Assembly: GCF_000766145.1 (NCBI RefSeq)
Contig: NZ_JNFB01000035.1
Coordinates: 124,001 to 188,000 of the forward strand
Direction of reading: 5' to 3'
Origin: Paenilisteria newyorkensis
Lineage (GTDB): Bacteria; Bacillota; Bacilli; Lactobacillales; Listeriaceae
DNA: 64,000 nt
The translations under genes were made by a program, and so were the position numbers. The notes under the pieces are model-generated. The model was not told the DNA's origin. It ran no database searches and worked only from the letters and a program-made list of their open reading frames with translations. The first letter of the stretch is position 1; each line of letters starts with the position of its first letter. Below are positions 26,391-37,051 of the stretch, piece after piece.

Positions 26391-28973
26391 ATGGCAGATA
26401 AACCGCAGACAAGATCTCAGTACCGCAATAGCCAAGCAAAACAACCTGAGACGAAGAAACCAACTGGGAAAGGTAAACGTATCACTGGAAATGTTGTCAA
26501 AGTGGTATTCTTCACCGCACTCTTTCTCGCATTTGCAGGCATTGCTGGTGGCGCAACCGCATTTTATTCGTATGCAAAAGAAGCGCCAAAACTGACAGAT
26601 TCCAAATTGCGTGACCCTCTTTCATCTAAGATTTTAGATAAAAATGGAGATGTCTATGCAGAAATCGGTAAAGAACGCCGGGAATATATTGAGTATAAAG
26701 ATATCCCAAAACAGCTAGAAAACGCAGTTCTATCAACGGAAGATTCCCGCTTTTACGAGCATAATGGAATGGACCCGATACGACTTGCGAGTGCGGCAGT
26801 CGGCAATATCACAGGCGGCTTTGGTTCCCAAGGTGCTAGTACGTTGACACAGCAAATCATTAAGATGTCCTACCTAGATTACACAAACAAAACGCTTGAT
26901 CGTAAAGCACAAGAAGCGTGGATGGCAGTGCAACTTGAGCAAAAATACAGCAAACACGAACTCCTAGAAATTTACATCAATAAAGTATACCTATCCGACG
27001 GCATCCATGGTATGGAAACAGCCGCCGAACATTACTATGGCAAAAAACTAAAAGACTTAAATTTAGCACAAACAGCCCTAATTGCTGGTATGCCTCAAAG
27101 TCCGAACCGTTTTAATCCATTTGAAAATCCTGATTTAGCGAAAAAACGTCGCGATATCGTTTTGACATTAATGTATAACAACGATAAAATCTCGAAATCC
27201 GAAATGGAAGCTGCTCAATCGGTTGCCATTACAGACGGATTAGTAGATGAAGCGACACGTAAGCAAAAAACATACGCTTATGATACGTATGTCGATCAAG
27301 TTATCGATGAGATTGGTGACAAATACAATCCGTTTACAGATGGTTTAACAATCTATACAGCTCTCGATCCAGATGCCCAAAAGTATACGGAAAAAATGTT
27401 AAATACGAATGAGGTTATTAACTACCCAGACGCGAAATTCCAAGCTGGGGTTGTTATCATGGATACGGAAACCGGTCGTGTACAAGCCCTTGGTGGTGGA
27501 CGCGAAACTGCTGGCACTAAGAAAATATCGCGTGGACTGAACCGTGCAACCGATATTAAACGCCAACCCGGTTCTACCATGAAACCTATTTTAGGTTATG
27601 CGCCAGCTATTGAGTACCTAGACTGGTCTACAGCTCATATTTTCAATGATGCCCCTTATCAATATTCAAGTGGTCAAGAATTGCGAAACTATGATTCTGG
27701 TTATCTAGGAGAAATTTCGATGCGTCATGCGCTTTATTCCTCTCGTAACATCCCTGCCGTAAAAGCTTCCAAAGAAGTAGGCTACGATCGTGCACGGGAT
27801 TTTGCGAACAATCTTGGGTTGAACTATAAAGAAGTCTATGAATCAACGGTAATTGGTAGTGGTGAAGCTTCCCCTATCCAGATGGCAGGTGCTTATGGTG
27901 CATTCGGTAATGGCGGTGTCTATAACAAGCCACATACGGTTACCAAGATTCTCCTTTCAGATGGCGAAACAGAAGTGAATATGGAGCCTGAATCTGTTGT
28001 AGCGATGAAAGCATCAACAGCCTACATGATTAGCGATATGCTAAAAGACGTTCTCACAAAAGGTACTGGTACGCGAGCAAACATCCCTGGTTGGAATATT
28101 GCCGCGAAAACAGGTACAACCAACTATGATGAAAGCGTCCGTATCAAAAATGGCATTCCAAGTGATGGTACACCCGATTCATGGTTTGTCGGCTACTCCC
28201 CTCGTTACACGGTATCGATTTGGACTGGCTATGACGAACCGAACAAGTACTACCTATCACCGAGTGAAACACGCATTGCAGCCTATATGTTTAAAGCAAC
28301 CATGGAACATCTCGTTTCCGGTGAGAAAAATCCAGACTTCAAAAAACCTAGCAATGTGAATGAGATTCCGATTATCGTTGGAAGTAATCCAATCACACGT
28401 GCAGGATCTGGCGCAAGCGGCGGAAATATCTCGTATGAACTATTCTTAGACGGTACGATTCCAACCAAATCAGCGGCTGAGAAGAAAACAGAGACGAAAA
28501 CTGACGAGAAAACTGACGCTGAAAAAGAAGCTGAAAGAAAAGCAGCAGAAGAAAAAGAGAAAGAAAAATCCGAAGCAGACAAGCAAAAAGAACAACAAGA
28601 AGCTGAGAGAAAAGCGACAGAAGAAGCCGAGAGAACGGCGTTACAAGCACCAGCAGGTTTAAATGGCTCATATAATGCGGCCAATAAAACAATCTCCGCA
28701 AGTTGGGCATCCAATGGACCCGGCGTCACATACGATGTTAGTGTCAACGGACAAACTCAGAACTATGGTGTCACATCTATCACGGTAAGTGGCGGATCAC
28801 CAGGCTCGAGCGTTGTCATTATGGTTGTACCAGTGAAGGACGGCAAACGCGGTTCACCAGCGACAACAACCATTACCATTCCACCTGATCAAACACAGCA
28901 AGATACACCTGCAACGGATGGAACTGGCACGGACGGCACACAAAACAATACAACACCGCCACCGGCCAACTAA
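26391..28973 (+). CDS. ponA: Class A penicillin-binding protein (PBP A1/PonA)
   Basis: This 860-residue bifunctional enzyme polymerises and cross-links peptidoglycan at the membrane surface. It has a cytoplasmic basic tail, one membrane anchor (about residues 35-58), and a glycosyltransferase domain with EDSRFYEHNGMDP and the QGASTLTQQ motif near 115-155. The transpeptidase domain has the SxxK motif in RQPGSTMKP near 395, SRN near 449 and KTGT near 570. A long Lys/Glu-rich segment (about 700-760) joins a fibronectin type III-like domain and a Thr/Asp/Pro-rich tail. AAAGGAGAG precedes the ATG. It follows recU and ends in a strong terminator. GpsB from this window is its likely partner. Confidence 0.95.
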   Translation: MADKPQTRSQYRNSQAKQPETKKPTGKGKRITGNVVKVVFFTALFLAFAGIAGGATAFYSYAKEAPKLTDSKLRDPLSSKILDKNGDVYAEIGKERREYIEYKDIPKQLENAVLSTEDSRFYEHNGMDPIRLASAAVGNITGGFGSQGASTLTQQIIKMSYLDYTNKTLDRKAQEAWMAVQLEQKYSKHELLEIYINKVYLSDGIHGMETAAEHYYGKKLKDLNLAQTALIAGMPQSPNRFNPFENPDLAKKRRDIVLTLMYNNDKISKSEMEAAQSVAITDGLVDEATRKQKTYAYDTYVDQVIDEIGDKYNPFTDGLTIYTALDPDAQKYTEKMLNTNEVINYPDAKFQAGVVIMDTETGRVQALGGGRETAGTKKISRGLNRATDIKRQPGSTMKPILGYAPAIEYLDWSTAHIFNDAPYQYSSGQELRNYDSGYLGEISMRHALYSSRNIPAVKASKEVGYDRARDFANNLGLNYKEVYESTVIGSGEASPIQMAGAYGAFGNGGVYNKPHTVTKILLSDGETEVNMEPESVVAMKASTAYMISDMLKDVLTKGTGTRANIPGWNIAAKTGTTNYDESVRIKNGIPSDGTPDSWFVGYSPRYTVSIWTGYDEPNKYYLSPSETRIAAYMFKATMEHLVSGEKNPDFKKPSNVNEIPIIVGSNPITRAGSGASGGNISYELFLDGTIPTKSAAEKKTETKTDEKTDAEKEAERKAAEEKEKEKSEADKQKEQQEAERKATEEAERTALQAPAGLNGSYNAANKTISASWASNGPGVTYDVSVNGQTQNYGVTSITVSGGSPGSSVVIMVVPVKDGKRGSPATTTITIPPDQTQQDTPATDGTGTDGTQNNTTPPPAN

Positions 28974-28984
28974 AATAGCTTGCG

Positions 28985-29015
28985 ACCACTCTGCATATTG
29001 CAGAGTGGTTTTTTT
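28985..29015 (+). terminator. Terminator of recU-ponA
   Basis: ACCACTCTGCA and TGCAGAGTGGT pair around TAT and are followed by seven T residues. Confidence 0.95.
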
Positions 29016-29058
29016 ATGCAACAAAAAAACGCATTCCAATTTGAAATGCATTTCTTTG

Positions 29059-29553
29059 TTAAGTCAGTCCTTTCAAAGCTAGCTTCCTCTGCTCCTGTAC
29101 CAACTCATTCAACTGTTTAAAAGCTGGATATCCACCTGACTTTCCCATAACAAAAGCTAACCGCTCCTGCAAGTTCATCGGAATAAGTTCCAACGTCTCG
29201 ATATGCTTGTCCAACTCATTTAACTGCACAGGCCTCTCATTGCTCCAAAAAAGCATGGAAAGGTAAATACCTAATCCGTCACGAATAATCGACATATCAG
29301 GCTCCTCACGCAATTTAAAAGATGCATCTAACTCTTGCGCAATATTTCGCCACTGTTTTGCCATGCGTCTGCACGCTTGTCCTGGGTCCGTGTGCCAAGG
29401 CATCTCTCCCCGCCCGCGCGTATAAAAAAGTTGCTCCTGCCAAAACGGTAACCCTGTCACAAAAATCGATGCTTCGTCTATTTCTTCGACCGCAACATGT
29501 GGCGTTTTAAATAAAGGATGTTCCAATTCTTTTGCATACTGAAAATCAGCCAT
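29059..29553 (-). CDS. ypoC: YpoC-like protein of unknown function
   Basis: The 164-residue protein matches YpoC, found beside nth and dnaD in Bacillus. It is hydrophilic, contains two Cys-free helices and ends in a basic stretch; I recognise no catalytic motif. The start ATG at 29553 lies inside the last codons of nth (8-base overlap) with GAGAGGA upstream, so translation is coupled. A longer frame back to 29655 would duplicate nth sequence in another frame and is not supported. It is the last gene of dnaD-nth-ypoC and converges on ponA. Confidence 0.82.
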   Translation of the reverse strand: MADFQYAKELEHPLFKTPHVAVEEIDEASIFVTGLPFWQEQLFYTRGRGEMPWHTDPGQACRRMAKQWRNIAQELDASFKLREEPDMSIIRDGLGIYLSMLFWSNERPVQLNELDKHIETLELIPMNLQERLAFVMGKSGGYPAFKQLNELVQEQRKLALKGLT

Positions 29554-30205
29554 CAAATCCTCTCGCTTTCGCTTGTTTTTTACCTTCTCGGCAAAGGTAT
29601 AGGAGCGGACATGTAGAGCATTCTGGAGTTCTTGCCTTACAGTGATAACGTCCAAAGAAAATCATATCATGATGCGCATCTGACCACATTTCTTTTGGCA
29701 GTTTTCGCATCAATGTATTTTCGACTTCGACCACGGAATCTTTCCACCGGCAAATACCCAATCGTTTAGAAACGCGTTCTACATGTGTATCAACAGCAAT
29801 CGCTGGAACTCCAAAACCCACGGAGAGCACAACGTTCGCGGTTTTGCGCCCCACACCAGGCAAGCTCTCCAACTCCGCATGCGTCTCTGGTACCTGCCCG
29901 CCAAACTCATCCAGAATTTTTCGAGACAGTGCTTGGATATTCTTTGCCTTATTCCGATATAGACCAATCGACCGTATATCATTTTCCAGCTCTTCCACCG
30001 GGACTTGGATATAATCCTCAGGTCCATGGTATTTCTCAAAAAGTGATGCAGTTACGCGGTTGACCAAAATATCGGTACACTGCGCAGAAAGTACCACAGC
30101 GACCAGTAATTCAAATGTATTCTTATGCTCGAGTTCACAGTGGGCAGCAGGAAACATGTCTGCCATTGTCTCGATGCACATCACGGTTTGCTTGTTCGTT
30201 AGCAT
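29546..30205 (-). CDS. nth: Endonuclease III (DNA glycosylase/AP lyase)
   Basis: This base-excision repair enzyme removes oxidised pyrimidines and nicks at abasic sites. The 219-residue protein has a helix-hairpin-helix at LPGVGRKTANVVLSV (catalytic Lys in GRKTA near 120) followed by AVDTHVERVSKRLG (catalytic Asp). The iron-sulfur motif CKARTPECSTCPLLYLC has the C-x6-C-x2-C-x5-C spacing. It follows dnaD by four bases and overlaps ypoC. This order is the one in Bacillus. Confidence 0.96.
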   Translation of the reverse strand: MLTNKQTVMCIETMADMFPAAHCELEHKNTFELLVAVVLSAQCTDILVNRVTASLFEKYHGPEDYIQVPVEELENDIRSIGLYRNKAKNIQALSRKILDEFGGQVPETHAELESLPGVGRKTANVVLSVGFGVPAIAVDTHVERVSKRLGICRWKDSVVEVENTLMRKLPKEMWSDAHHDMIFFGRYHCKARTPECSTCPLLYLCREGKKQAKARGFDG

Positions 30206-30209
30206 ATGT

Positions 30210-30935
30210 TCACCCTTTTCTCTTATCTAGCCAATCATAGAGCGGAATCGAATTCTCACTTTTCTTTACCCTCGTCACGTTGCTTTTATCCGATGTATTA
30301 CCTGCCACTTGCTCATGAAAAGCAGCGGAAGCCACACGCGCCTGCTCCGGCGTTTTGATGTTTTTACGATTCCAATTGAGTAAAATTCGATCCATATAGC
30401 GAAAACTCAATTTTTGCGAGAGTACAGCTTCTCTCAGAGCCTCCCGAATCAACTCCGGGCTATTATGATCCTGATCCACCCAAGCAGACAACATTTCCGC
30501 CTCCATCGGGGATAACGGACGTCCGAACTCCTTCTCAAACTGCGAATACAAACTCATTTGCTCTGTCTCACGCGACATCATTTTTTGCTCTTGATGCAGA
30601 TTCTCGAAAAAAAGCATCAGTTTTTCCCAAAGCGGATCCAGCGCATAGCTCTCCGTATAGACTTGCTCACCTTCATTCACTTGTGTAATCATGACAAGCT
30701 GTTTGTTAACGAGCGCCTGAATAATTCGAAAAGCCTGTTCCGTACTAAATGTTGTTCGCCCGGCGATTTCTTCCATCGATGGAAAATAGATTCCTTTTTC
30801 AAGAAAGGACTGCAGCTGTAAAACAACGACAAACTCCTGCTCATTCATGCCGATTTTAGCGTAGTTCTCGACTAATACTTGCGGTAACGTCACATTTCCC
30901 GCGGCTAACCATTTTTGCATTATTTTATTATCCAT
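30210..30935 (-). CDS. dnaD: Primosomal replication initiation protein DnaD
   Basis: The 241-residue protein helps load the helicase with DnaB and DnaI at oriC and at restarted forks. It has an N-terminal winged-helix dimerisation domain (about residues 20-110) and the DnaD/DnaB2 domain (about 130-210) with the conserved YxxxI-like SFRYMDRILLNW motif. I start at 30935 (MDNKIMQKWLAAGN), seven bases after GAGGTG; the preceding ATG is only four bases from it. A promoter with an extended -10 (TGGTATAAT) lies just upstream, so it can be expressed apart from asnS. Confidence 0.92.
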   Translation of the reverse strand: MDNKIMQKWLAAGNVTLPQVLVENYAKIGMNEQEFVVVLQLQSFLEKGIYFPSMEEIAGRTTFSTEQAFRIIQALVNKQLVMITQVNEGEQVYTESYALDPLWEKLMLFFENLHQEQKMMSRETEQMSLYSQFEKEFGRPLSPMEAEMLSAWVDQDHNSPELIREALREAVLSQKLSFRYMDRILLNWNRKNIKTPEQARVASAAFHEQVAGNTSDKSNVTRVKKSENSIPLYDWLDKRKG

Positions 30936-30955
30936 CATGAAACACCTCATTAGAA

Positions 30956-30964
30956 ATTATACCA
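30956..30964 (-). promoter_or_regulatory. dnaD extended -10 promoter
   Basis: TGGTATAAT on the minus strand lies 20 bases before the dnaD start. The -35 region is weak. Confidence 0.6.
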
Positions 30965-31044
30965 TGAAAAACGAGGGAAACGTGATGAAAAAACCTTTTT
31001 GGGAGAGTTTTTGTGTTTTTGACTTGTCTTGGTAGGATTTTAGC

Positions 31045-31105
31045 AATATAAAAACAGCCAGAACGCCGCAAAAATGAATTTTGTGGGTACTGGCTGTTTT
31101 TATAT
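31045..31105. terminator. Terminator between asnS and dnaD
   Basis: AAAAACAGCCAG and CTGGCTGTTTTT flank about 28 bases, with T runs on both strands. It ends the asnS transcript; dnaD has its own promoter beyond it. Confidence 0.82.
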
Positions 31106-31124
31106 TCCAAGTAAGCGTCTTTTA

Positions 31125-32417
31125 TTACGGATACAAACGATTCAACAGTCTTGGGAATGGAATCGTTTCGCGAACGTGTTCTGTCCCTGAAATCCATGCA
31201 ACTGTGCGCTCTAGGCCAAGTCCAAAGCCAGAATGTGGCACAGAACCGTAGCGTGCTAAATCTAAATACCAGCTATAGGCTTCCAGATCCAGATCAAACT
31301 CTTTCATGCGCGCTTCTAAAATCGCTAACTCATGAATACGTTCTGATCCACCGATAATTTCACCATATCCTTCTGGCGCAATCAAATCAGCACATAGCAC
31401 GACTTCACTGTTATTCGGATCTTCTGGCATATAAAACGGTTTAATGGCTTTTGGATAATGCGTGATGAAAACTGGCTTCTCAAAATTATCCGCAATCGCT
31501 GTTTCATGCGGCGCTCCAAAATCGTCACCCCATTCAATATCTTCAAAACCTAATTTCTTCAGTAACGTAATCGCTTCTGTATACGTGATTCGTGGGAACG
31601 GCGCGACCATTTTCTCTAAATGCGAGACGTCACGGCCCAGACGATCTAATTCTAAGCGACAGTTCTTAAGCACAGCAGCGACAAGGAATGCCACATAATT
31701 CTCTTGTACTTTTAAGCTATCTTCCAATTTGTAAAATGCCATCTCAGGCTCAATCATCCAAAATTCGATTAAATGACGGCGCGTTTTCGATTTCTCTGCA
31801 CGGAAAGTCGGTCCAAATGAGAAAACTTTTCCAAATGCCATCGCCGCAGCTTCCATATACAGCTGACCGCTTTGTGATAAAAAGGCATCCTCTTCAAAAT
31901 ATTTCGTATGGAATAGCTCGGTTGTGCCTTCTGGTGCGCTTCCTGTCAAAATCGGTGGATCAATTTTCAAGAAACCTTCTTCGTTAAAGAATTCATATGT
32001 CGCACGAATAATTTCATTACGAATCTTCATAATCGCGTGTTGACGATTCGAACGCAACCATAAATGACGGTGATCCATCAAAAATTCTGTGCCGTGTTCT
32101 TTCGGCGTAATTGGGTAATCGACAGACTCACTGACAACTTCAATTCCAGTCACAGCCATTTCATAGCCGAACGGGGAACGCGTATCTTCGTGAATCGTCC
32201 CAGTAACATAAAGACTCGTTTCTTGAGACATACCTTTCGCTGTTTGAAACAGTTCTTCACCGACTTCTTCTTTGACAACAACGCCCTGCATAAAGCCAGT
32301 TCCATCGCGTAATTGTAAGAAGGCGATTTTACCACTAGAACGTTTATTGCTGAGCCAACCGCCAATTTTTACTTCTTTGTCTACATATTTTGCTGCTTGA
32401 TTAATCGTAATTTGCAT
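31125..32417 (-). CDS. asnS: Asparaginyl-tRNA synthetase
   Basis: This class IIb synthetase charges tRNA-Asn. The 430-residue protein has an N-terminal OB-fold anticodon domain (about residues 1-110) and the catalytic core, with motif 2 [20 protein letters not shown] (about 202-221) and motif 3 [15 protein letters not shown] near 400. The Asn-specific form is favoured over AspRS by overall length and by the absence of the GAD insertion. It is the last gene of the panB-panC-panD-dinG-ypmB-aspB-asnS cluster, 11 bases after aspB, and ends in a strong terminator. No T-box leader is seen. Confidence 0.96.
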   Translation of the reverse strand: MQITINQAAKYVDKEVKIGGWLSNKRSSGKIAFLQLRDGTGFMQGVVVKEEVGEELFQTAKGMSQETSLYVTGTIHEDTRSPFGYEMAVTGIEVVSESVDYPITPKEHGTEFLMDHRHLWLRSNRQHAIMKIRNEIIRATYEFFNEEGFLKIDPPILTGSAPEGTTELFHTKYFEEDAFLSQSGQLYMEAAAMAFGKVFSFGPTFRAEKSKTRRHLIEFWMIEPEMAFYKLEDSLKVQENYVAFLVAAVLKNCRLELDRLGRDVSHLEKMVAPFPRITYTEAITLLKKLGFEDIEWGDDFGAPHETAIADNFEKPVFITHYPKAIKPFYMPEDPNNSEVVLCADLIAPEGYGEIIGGSERIHELAILEARMKEFDLDLEAYSWYLDLARYGSVPHSGFGLGLERTVAWISGTEHVRETIPFPRLLNRLYP

Positions 32418-32428
32418 GTTTACACTCC

Positions 32429-33613
32429 CTAATTTTTCATAAAATCTTTCATTCGGTTAAGCGCTTGTTCAAATAATGCTGGGTCTGTCGCATAGGATAT
32501 CCGAATATAATCCGGCATACCAAAACCTGAGCCTGGAACAACCGCGACAAAGGCATCATCTAACAAGCTCTTTGCAAAAGCATCCACATCTGCAAAGCCC
32601 TTCATACGTGCTGCTTCTGCTACATCAATAAAGAAGTAGAAGGCACCGTCTGGCTTCTTCGGTCTAAAACCCGGAATCGATTCCAACACTGGATAAAACC
32701 GCTCCATCCGTCCCTCAAACGCCTTATACATACTTTCAGAAACCGCCTGATCCCCATTATAAGCTTCCACCGCGCCATACTGAGCGTTTGCTGTCGGATT
32801 ACTCGTCATATGATCGGCAAGTCTTCCCATACTCGCAATAATCGATTCTGCCGCAGCTGCATAGCCAATACGCCAACCAGTCATTGCATACGCTTTGGAA
32901 ACGCCATTAATCACGATGGTCCATTGATATAACGCGTCACTCAAAGAAGCAATCGAAACGAGATCCTTTTTGTCCCCGTAATATAACTTCTCATAAATTT
33001 CATCAGAAACGATATAAATGCCATGTTTCTCCGCAACTTCGCCAATCGCAACAAGTTCCGCTTTCGAGTAAGCCATCCCCGTTGGATTGTTTGGAGAATT
33101 AAGCACGATCGCACGCGTTTGTGAGGTTATAGCCTTTTCAAAATCAGCGGCAGTAATCTTGAAATCCGCATCAAAACCAGTCTCAACAAAAATTGGCACA
33201 CCGCCAGCAAGCTTAATTTGCTCCGGATAAGTCACCCAGTAAGGTACAGGTATAATGACTTCATCGCCAGGATTCAGAATAGCTTGAAAAGCACAATAAA
33301 GCACATGTTTCGCGCCAGTTCCCACAAAAATCTGATTCGGCTTATACGCTAAATTCTGATCTTGTTGCAACTTGTCGATAATCGCTTGCTTTAATTCTGG
33401 TATCCCCGTTGTTGCTGTATACTTGGTATATCCTTTGTTCATCGAATCCACAGCAGCATCAATGATATTTTGTGGTGTATTGAAATCCGGTTCCCCAGCT
33501 CCAAGCCCAATAACATCGATTCCTGCTTGCTTCATTTCTCTTGCTTTTGCTGTAATCGCAAGTGTTGGCGATGCAGCAATTTCTTGGACACGTCTCGATA
33601 GCGGTAGGTCCAT
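32429..33613 (-). CDS. aspB: Aspartate aminotransferase
   Basis: This PLP enzyme exchanges amino groups between aspartate and 2-oxoglutarate. The 394-residue sequence has [10 protein letters not shown] near residue 36, [12 protein letters not shown] near 170 and the PLP lysine in [17 protein letters not shown] near 235, all typical of the AspB subgroup Ib. It lies just upstream of asnS and downstream of ypmB, as in Bacillus, linking aspartate supply to asparaginyl-tRNA formation. Confidence 0.95.
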   Translation of the reverse strand: MDLPLSRRVQEIAASPTLAITAKAREMKQAGIDVIGLGAGEPDFNTPQNIIDAAVDSMNKGYTKYTATTGIPELKQAIIDKLQQDQNLAYKPNQIFVGTGAKHVLYCAFQAILNPGDEVIIPVPYWVTYPEQIKLAGGVPIFVETGFDADFKITAADFEKAITSQTRAIVLNSPNNPTGMAYSKAELVAIGEVAEKHGIYIVSDEIYEKLYYGDKKDLVSIASLSDALYQWTIVINGVSKAYAMTGWRIGYAAAAESIIASMGRLADHMTSNPTANAQYGAVEAYNGDQAVSESMYKAFEGRMERFYPVLESIPGFRPKKPDGAFYFFIDVAEAARMKGFADVDAFAKSLLDDAFVAVVPGSGFGMPDYIRISYATDPALFEQALNRMKDFMKN

Positions 33614-33642
33614 GCACGTTCCCTCCTAAATTTTAAAAAGTT

Positions 33643-34161
33643 TTATAAATTCTCAATTGCTCGGTACCATTCGCCTGTTTCAAAATCCAAATCATAATAA
33701 TTCAAGTTGTTATCCTTGTCTAAATAGGACACTTCCCAAATTGGCACACCTTTATCCATACCAAGCGTCACATTCAGAATCTTAACTGGATTCTTTTCCT
33801 GCTTCACTTTAGCAATTGCCTCGTCTTTTGTTATACCATCTTTTGCGTACTTGACGACCACTGTCCCCTTCTTACTCTTAGGAACCCACACAATGATATC
33901 TTTCTTCTTACTATTCTTTCCTGTTAGCACGTAGTAGACACCATTCGAGCCATTATACAAATAAAAATTCTCTTGCTCTTTCAAATCTACCTTGCCATCA
34001 ATGCGTGCAAGTGCGGTCTCTTCATCTGCGCGAACCGGCTTCTGGGCGCTGTAGAAAAAGATGAAAAACCCTGCTATTACAACGACAATCGCGGCAATAC
34101 TAATCCAAATCCACTTCCAGTAACTTTTTCGATTACTTTTTCGCAACATATCTACTCTCAT
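33643..34161 (-). CDS. ypmB: YpmB-like membrane-anchored protein (DUF5590)
   Basis: The 172-residue protein has a basic N-terminus, one membrane segment (about residues 17-37) and an extracytoplasmic domain with PepSY-like repeats. It corresponds to YpmB of Bacillus, between dinG and aspB; the function is not known. The first ATG has little Shine-Dalgarno sequence. The ATG four codons later (34149), with GAGAG upstream, is an alternative start. The operon context does not point to a role. Confidence 0.82.
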   Translation of the reverse strand: MRVDMLRKSNRKSYWKWIWISIAAIVVVIAGFFIFFYSAQKPVRADEETALARIDGKVDLKEQENFYLYNGSNGVYYVLTGKNSKKKDIIVWVPKSKKGTVVVKYAKDGITKDEAIAKVKQEKNPVKILNVTLGMDKGVPIWEVSYLDKDNNLNYYDLDFETGEWYRAIENL

Positions 34162-34248
34162 TTCTATTAGCTTTTACGCTGTTGTCGCCAATTTCAGGCA
34201 TAGGTTTATTATAGCAATACCCTCACGATATTTGAAGCGAAAAAACGC

Positions 34249-37026
34249 TTATTCAAAAAATTTCTTCACTTCCTCCAATAATTCCTGTTCTTTGCCTTTT
34301 ACAATAGGCACCTCAGGAATCGAGTTCAAGAATGCTTTTCCAAAATTAGTCGTATCCATGCGATTATCAAAAACGAACACAATCCCACGATCTGTTTCCC
34401 GCCTGATCAGCCTTCCAAAGCCTTGTTTAAAACGAAGAACAGCTTCTGGTAGCGAATAGGTTTGAAATGCATTGAGCCCCATTTTTTTACGCAACGCAAT
34501 TTGAGCTTTCGTATAGGGATCCTCAAGCGGAGCAAACGGCAGACGCACAATGACCAAACAAGATAAATCATCGCCCGGAATATCAACCCCTTCCCAAAAA
34601 CTCATCGTCCCTAGTAAAATGGCCTTATCAAACGCGAGGAATTGTTTCGTTAACCGTGCTGGGCTACCCGATGACACACCTTGCGCTAAAATACGATATT
34701 CCGCAATAGAGGAATCCTGATTCATTTTTCGGTATGTTTTTTGTAACATATCATGGGCAGTAAACAGGACAAGCATGCGACCCGATGTTTCTTTGGCAAT
34801 GGCACTGAGATAACCTGCTAACTTGCTCGTGTACTCCTCAACAGGTGTTCCTTTCACTGGTAACATATCAGAAGGAATCAGGATTCGTGCATTCTCTCCA
34901 TAATCGAACGGTGACTTAATCTGTTTGGTCACTATAGCAGCGTCTAAGCCTAACTCAGCCCGAATATAAGCAAACGAATCATCTACCGTGAGTGTTGCAG
35001 ACGTCATAACCACTGATTTTTTAGTATCAAAGAAATCCTTCTGTAGCGTATGATTCACCTGCACAATATCTGCTCTAAGCCGTACACTACTAAGCGCCTT
35101 ATTCTTATCTGCCTCGATATAAAGCATCATCGCCTCTTCCTTCTCGTAAAGCATCCGAGAAAGCTGGCTCTCCGCGCGTTTCCAATCAATTACAAACGAA
35201 TAAACTTCTTCTAAAAATACCGATTCGCCCTCACTAAATTTCTCAGCCTCTCGCTTACCATGTTCCAAAACATGGTCGAGCGTGTTACTCACTTCACGCA
35301 TCAGCAATAGTACCTTTTCACCTGCGAAAAACAAGGCTGCATCTAATTTCTCATCGATGACATTCTCAACCAGAATTAACTCCGTAGCATTCTTATTTGC
35401 CTTTAGTAACTTCTGCGCCAACAGTAAGAATAGGTTCTCTAACGCCTCTTCTAGCTTTATGATAGCAATCTCAATATCAAAAAGCTGATGTTGTTCCGGA
35501 AACATGAGTTCTAACCGCTGTAGCATAGCTTCTTTTCCTAGTGTTCCCAAGCGATTGATAAAAAATTTCATCCGACGATAGGAAAAAACAAAGCTCTGTT
35601 GTGCGCGTGCCGCATCTGTGAAATGATGCGCCTCATCAATAACTGCATATTCATAATCTGGCAACCATTTCCCACCACTAAAATGATCCTGTAAAAGTAA
35701 GGCATGGTTCACAATAATTAAGTCTGCCGCCTTGGCTTGCCTCTGATTAAACAAATAAAAATCATGGGCTAACCACGGATCTTTTTGAGGAGACAAAAAC
35801 CATCCGGTATGCTTCATTCGATTCCAGAAAAGCTGACCACCACCAGATAAATTCACCTCATCAATATCCCCAGTCGTCGTTTCCGTCAACCATACAAGAA
35901 TCTGCATTTTCGTCAAGACAACATCATAGGTTTTATCTACTTCCGATAGCAATTGTTCAAATTTAAACAAATTGATATAATGCTCTCTCCCCTTTAACAC
36001 AACTGCCTGTATATCGAAATCGGTCAGCGCGGAAAGTAACGGAATATCTTTATGGAATATTTGAGATTGCAAAAGGTTCGTATATGTACTAATCACGATT
36101 GGAATTTGGCGTTCCTTCGCAAAATAAATCGCTGGCAAAGAATAACCTAAAGTTTTCCCAATCCCTGTTCCTGCTTCCATAAGTGCATTTTCTTCTTTTT
36201 CCCATGATGTCATAACCGTATCCATCATCACAAATTGACCAGCTCGAGGTATTAAAGTTTCATCTGCTTCCTTAAAAAGTGCCGTTTTCTCCTCATCCGT
36301 CTTTGGATACCGTCTAGTATCCGCCCGACTATACTGCACTTCTTGTATGCTTTTATTGCGAATCACGAGACCTCTATATTCTGTCCATTTTGTATCAAGC
36401 ATTGCCAATTCGCGTTCTTTACGCATCTCTATCTCAAAAAGCAACTCCGCAAGGTATCCGGTTAAATGTTGCGAAAGCGTCGTTAGTTTACGAATAGTCG
36501 CAAGCGGTAATGTCTCCAATTTCTCTAGAAAAAGCAACATCAATTCAGCCGTAACGCGCGCATCACTATCTGCTCGATGGGGAGCATCATGACCTAGTCC
36601 AAACTCATCAGCTAAGTCTTGCAATTTAAAACTATCCACTGTCGGATACATAATTCGCGCTAATTCCACCGTATCAAGAAGCTTCATTTTGAGTGGCACT
36701 TCACCAGCTTCATGCATCTCTTTTTGTAAGAAAGTCCAATCAAAACTCACATTATGCGCTACAAAAATACCGCCATCAATCAGCGAATGGATAATCGATG
36801 ACACATCTTCAAATAATGGTGCATCTTTCACGTCTTTGTCGGCTATTCCCGTCAATTCTTTAATAAAAGGAGGAATCCGCTTCTCCGGATTTAGGAAAGT
36901 AGAGAACTGATCTATAATCTTGCCGCCCTCCACAATACACGCCGAAAATTGAATAATTTTATCCGCCTTATTCGCTTGGTTTCCCGTAGTCTCCAAATCG
37001 ACGACGATATATCTTTTATTTTTCAC
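34249..37026 (-). CDS. dinG: DinG-type helicase with N-terminal 3'-5' exonuclease domain
   Basis: The 925-residue protein combines an N-terminal DEDD exonuclease (VVDLETTG at residues 8-15, FVAHNVSFDWTFLQ near 90, HRADSDARVTAEL near 155) with an XPD/Rad3-like helicase. The latter has Walker A AGTGIGKTLG near 285, DEAHHF near 460 and a late RLIRRETDRGIV motif. The four Cys that hold the iron-sulfur cluster in E. coli DinG are absent, as is usual for Firmicutes. It probably processes structured or RNA-containing DNA. It lies between panD and ypmB, with a hairpin upstream that lacks a U-run. Confidence 0.92.
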   Translation of the reverse strand: MKNKRYIVVDLETTGNQANKADKIIQFSACIVEGGKIIDQFSTFLNPEKRIPPFIKELTGIADKDVKDAPLFEDVSSIIHSLIDGGIFVAHNVSFDWTFLQKEMHEAGEVPLKMKLLDTVELARIMYPTVDSFKLQDLADEFGLGHDAPHRADSDARVTAELMLLFLEKLETLPLATIRKLTTLSQHLTGYLAELLFEIEMRKERELAMLDTKWTEYRGLVIRNKSIQEVQYSRADTRRYPKTDEEKTALFKEADETLIPRAGQFVMMDTVMTSWEKEENALMEAGTGIGKTLGYSLPAIYFAKERQIPIVISTYTNLLQSQIFHKDIPLLSALTDFDIQAVVLKGREHYINLFKFEQLLSEVDKTYDVVLTKMQILVWLTETTTGDIDEVNLSGGGQLFWNRMKHTGWFLSPQKDPWLAHDFYLFNQRQAKAADLIIVNHALLLQDHFSGGKWLPDYEYAVIDEAHHFTDAARAQQSFVFSYRRMKFFINRLGTLGKEAMLQRLELMFPEQHQLFDIEIAIIKLEEALENLFLLLAQKLLKANKNATELILVENVIDEKLDAALFFAGEKVLLLMREVSNTLDHVLEHGKREAEKFSEGESVFLEEVYSFVIDWKRAESQLSRMLYEKEEAMMLYIEADKNKALSSVRLRADIVQVNHTLQKDFFDTKKSVVMTSATLTVDDSFAYIRAELGLDAAIVTKQIKSPFDYGENARILIPSDMLPVKGTPVEEYTSKLAGYLSAIAKETSGRMLVLFTAHDMLQKTYRKMNQDSSIAEYRILAQGVSSGSPARLTKQFLAFDKAILLGTMSFWEGVDIPGDDLSCLVIVRLPFAPLEDPYTKAQIALRKKMGLNAFQTYSLPEAVLRFKQGFGRLIRRETDRGIVFVFDNRMDTTNFGKAFLNSIPEVPIVKGKEQELLEEVKKFFE

Positions 37027-37051
37027 GATTATCCCCCCTTTACTCCAATCG

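Noticed and set aside
28283-28747. 154-codon minus-strand frame rich in Ser and Phe
   Set aside because: It is the complement of the Lys/Glu-rich linker of ponA, a common artefact.
32418-32430. T-box leader for asnS
   Set aside because: Only 11 bases separate aspB from asnS, too few for a T-box.
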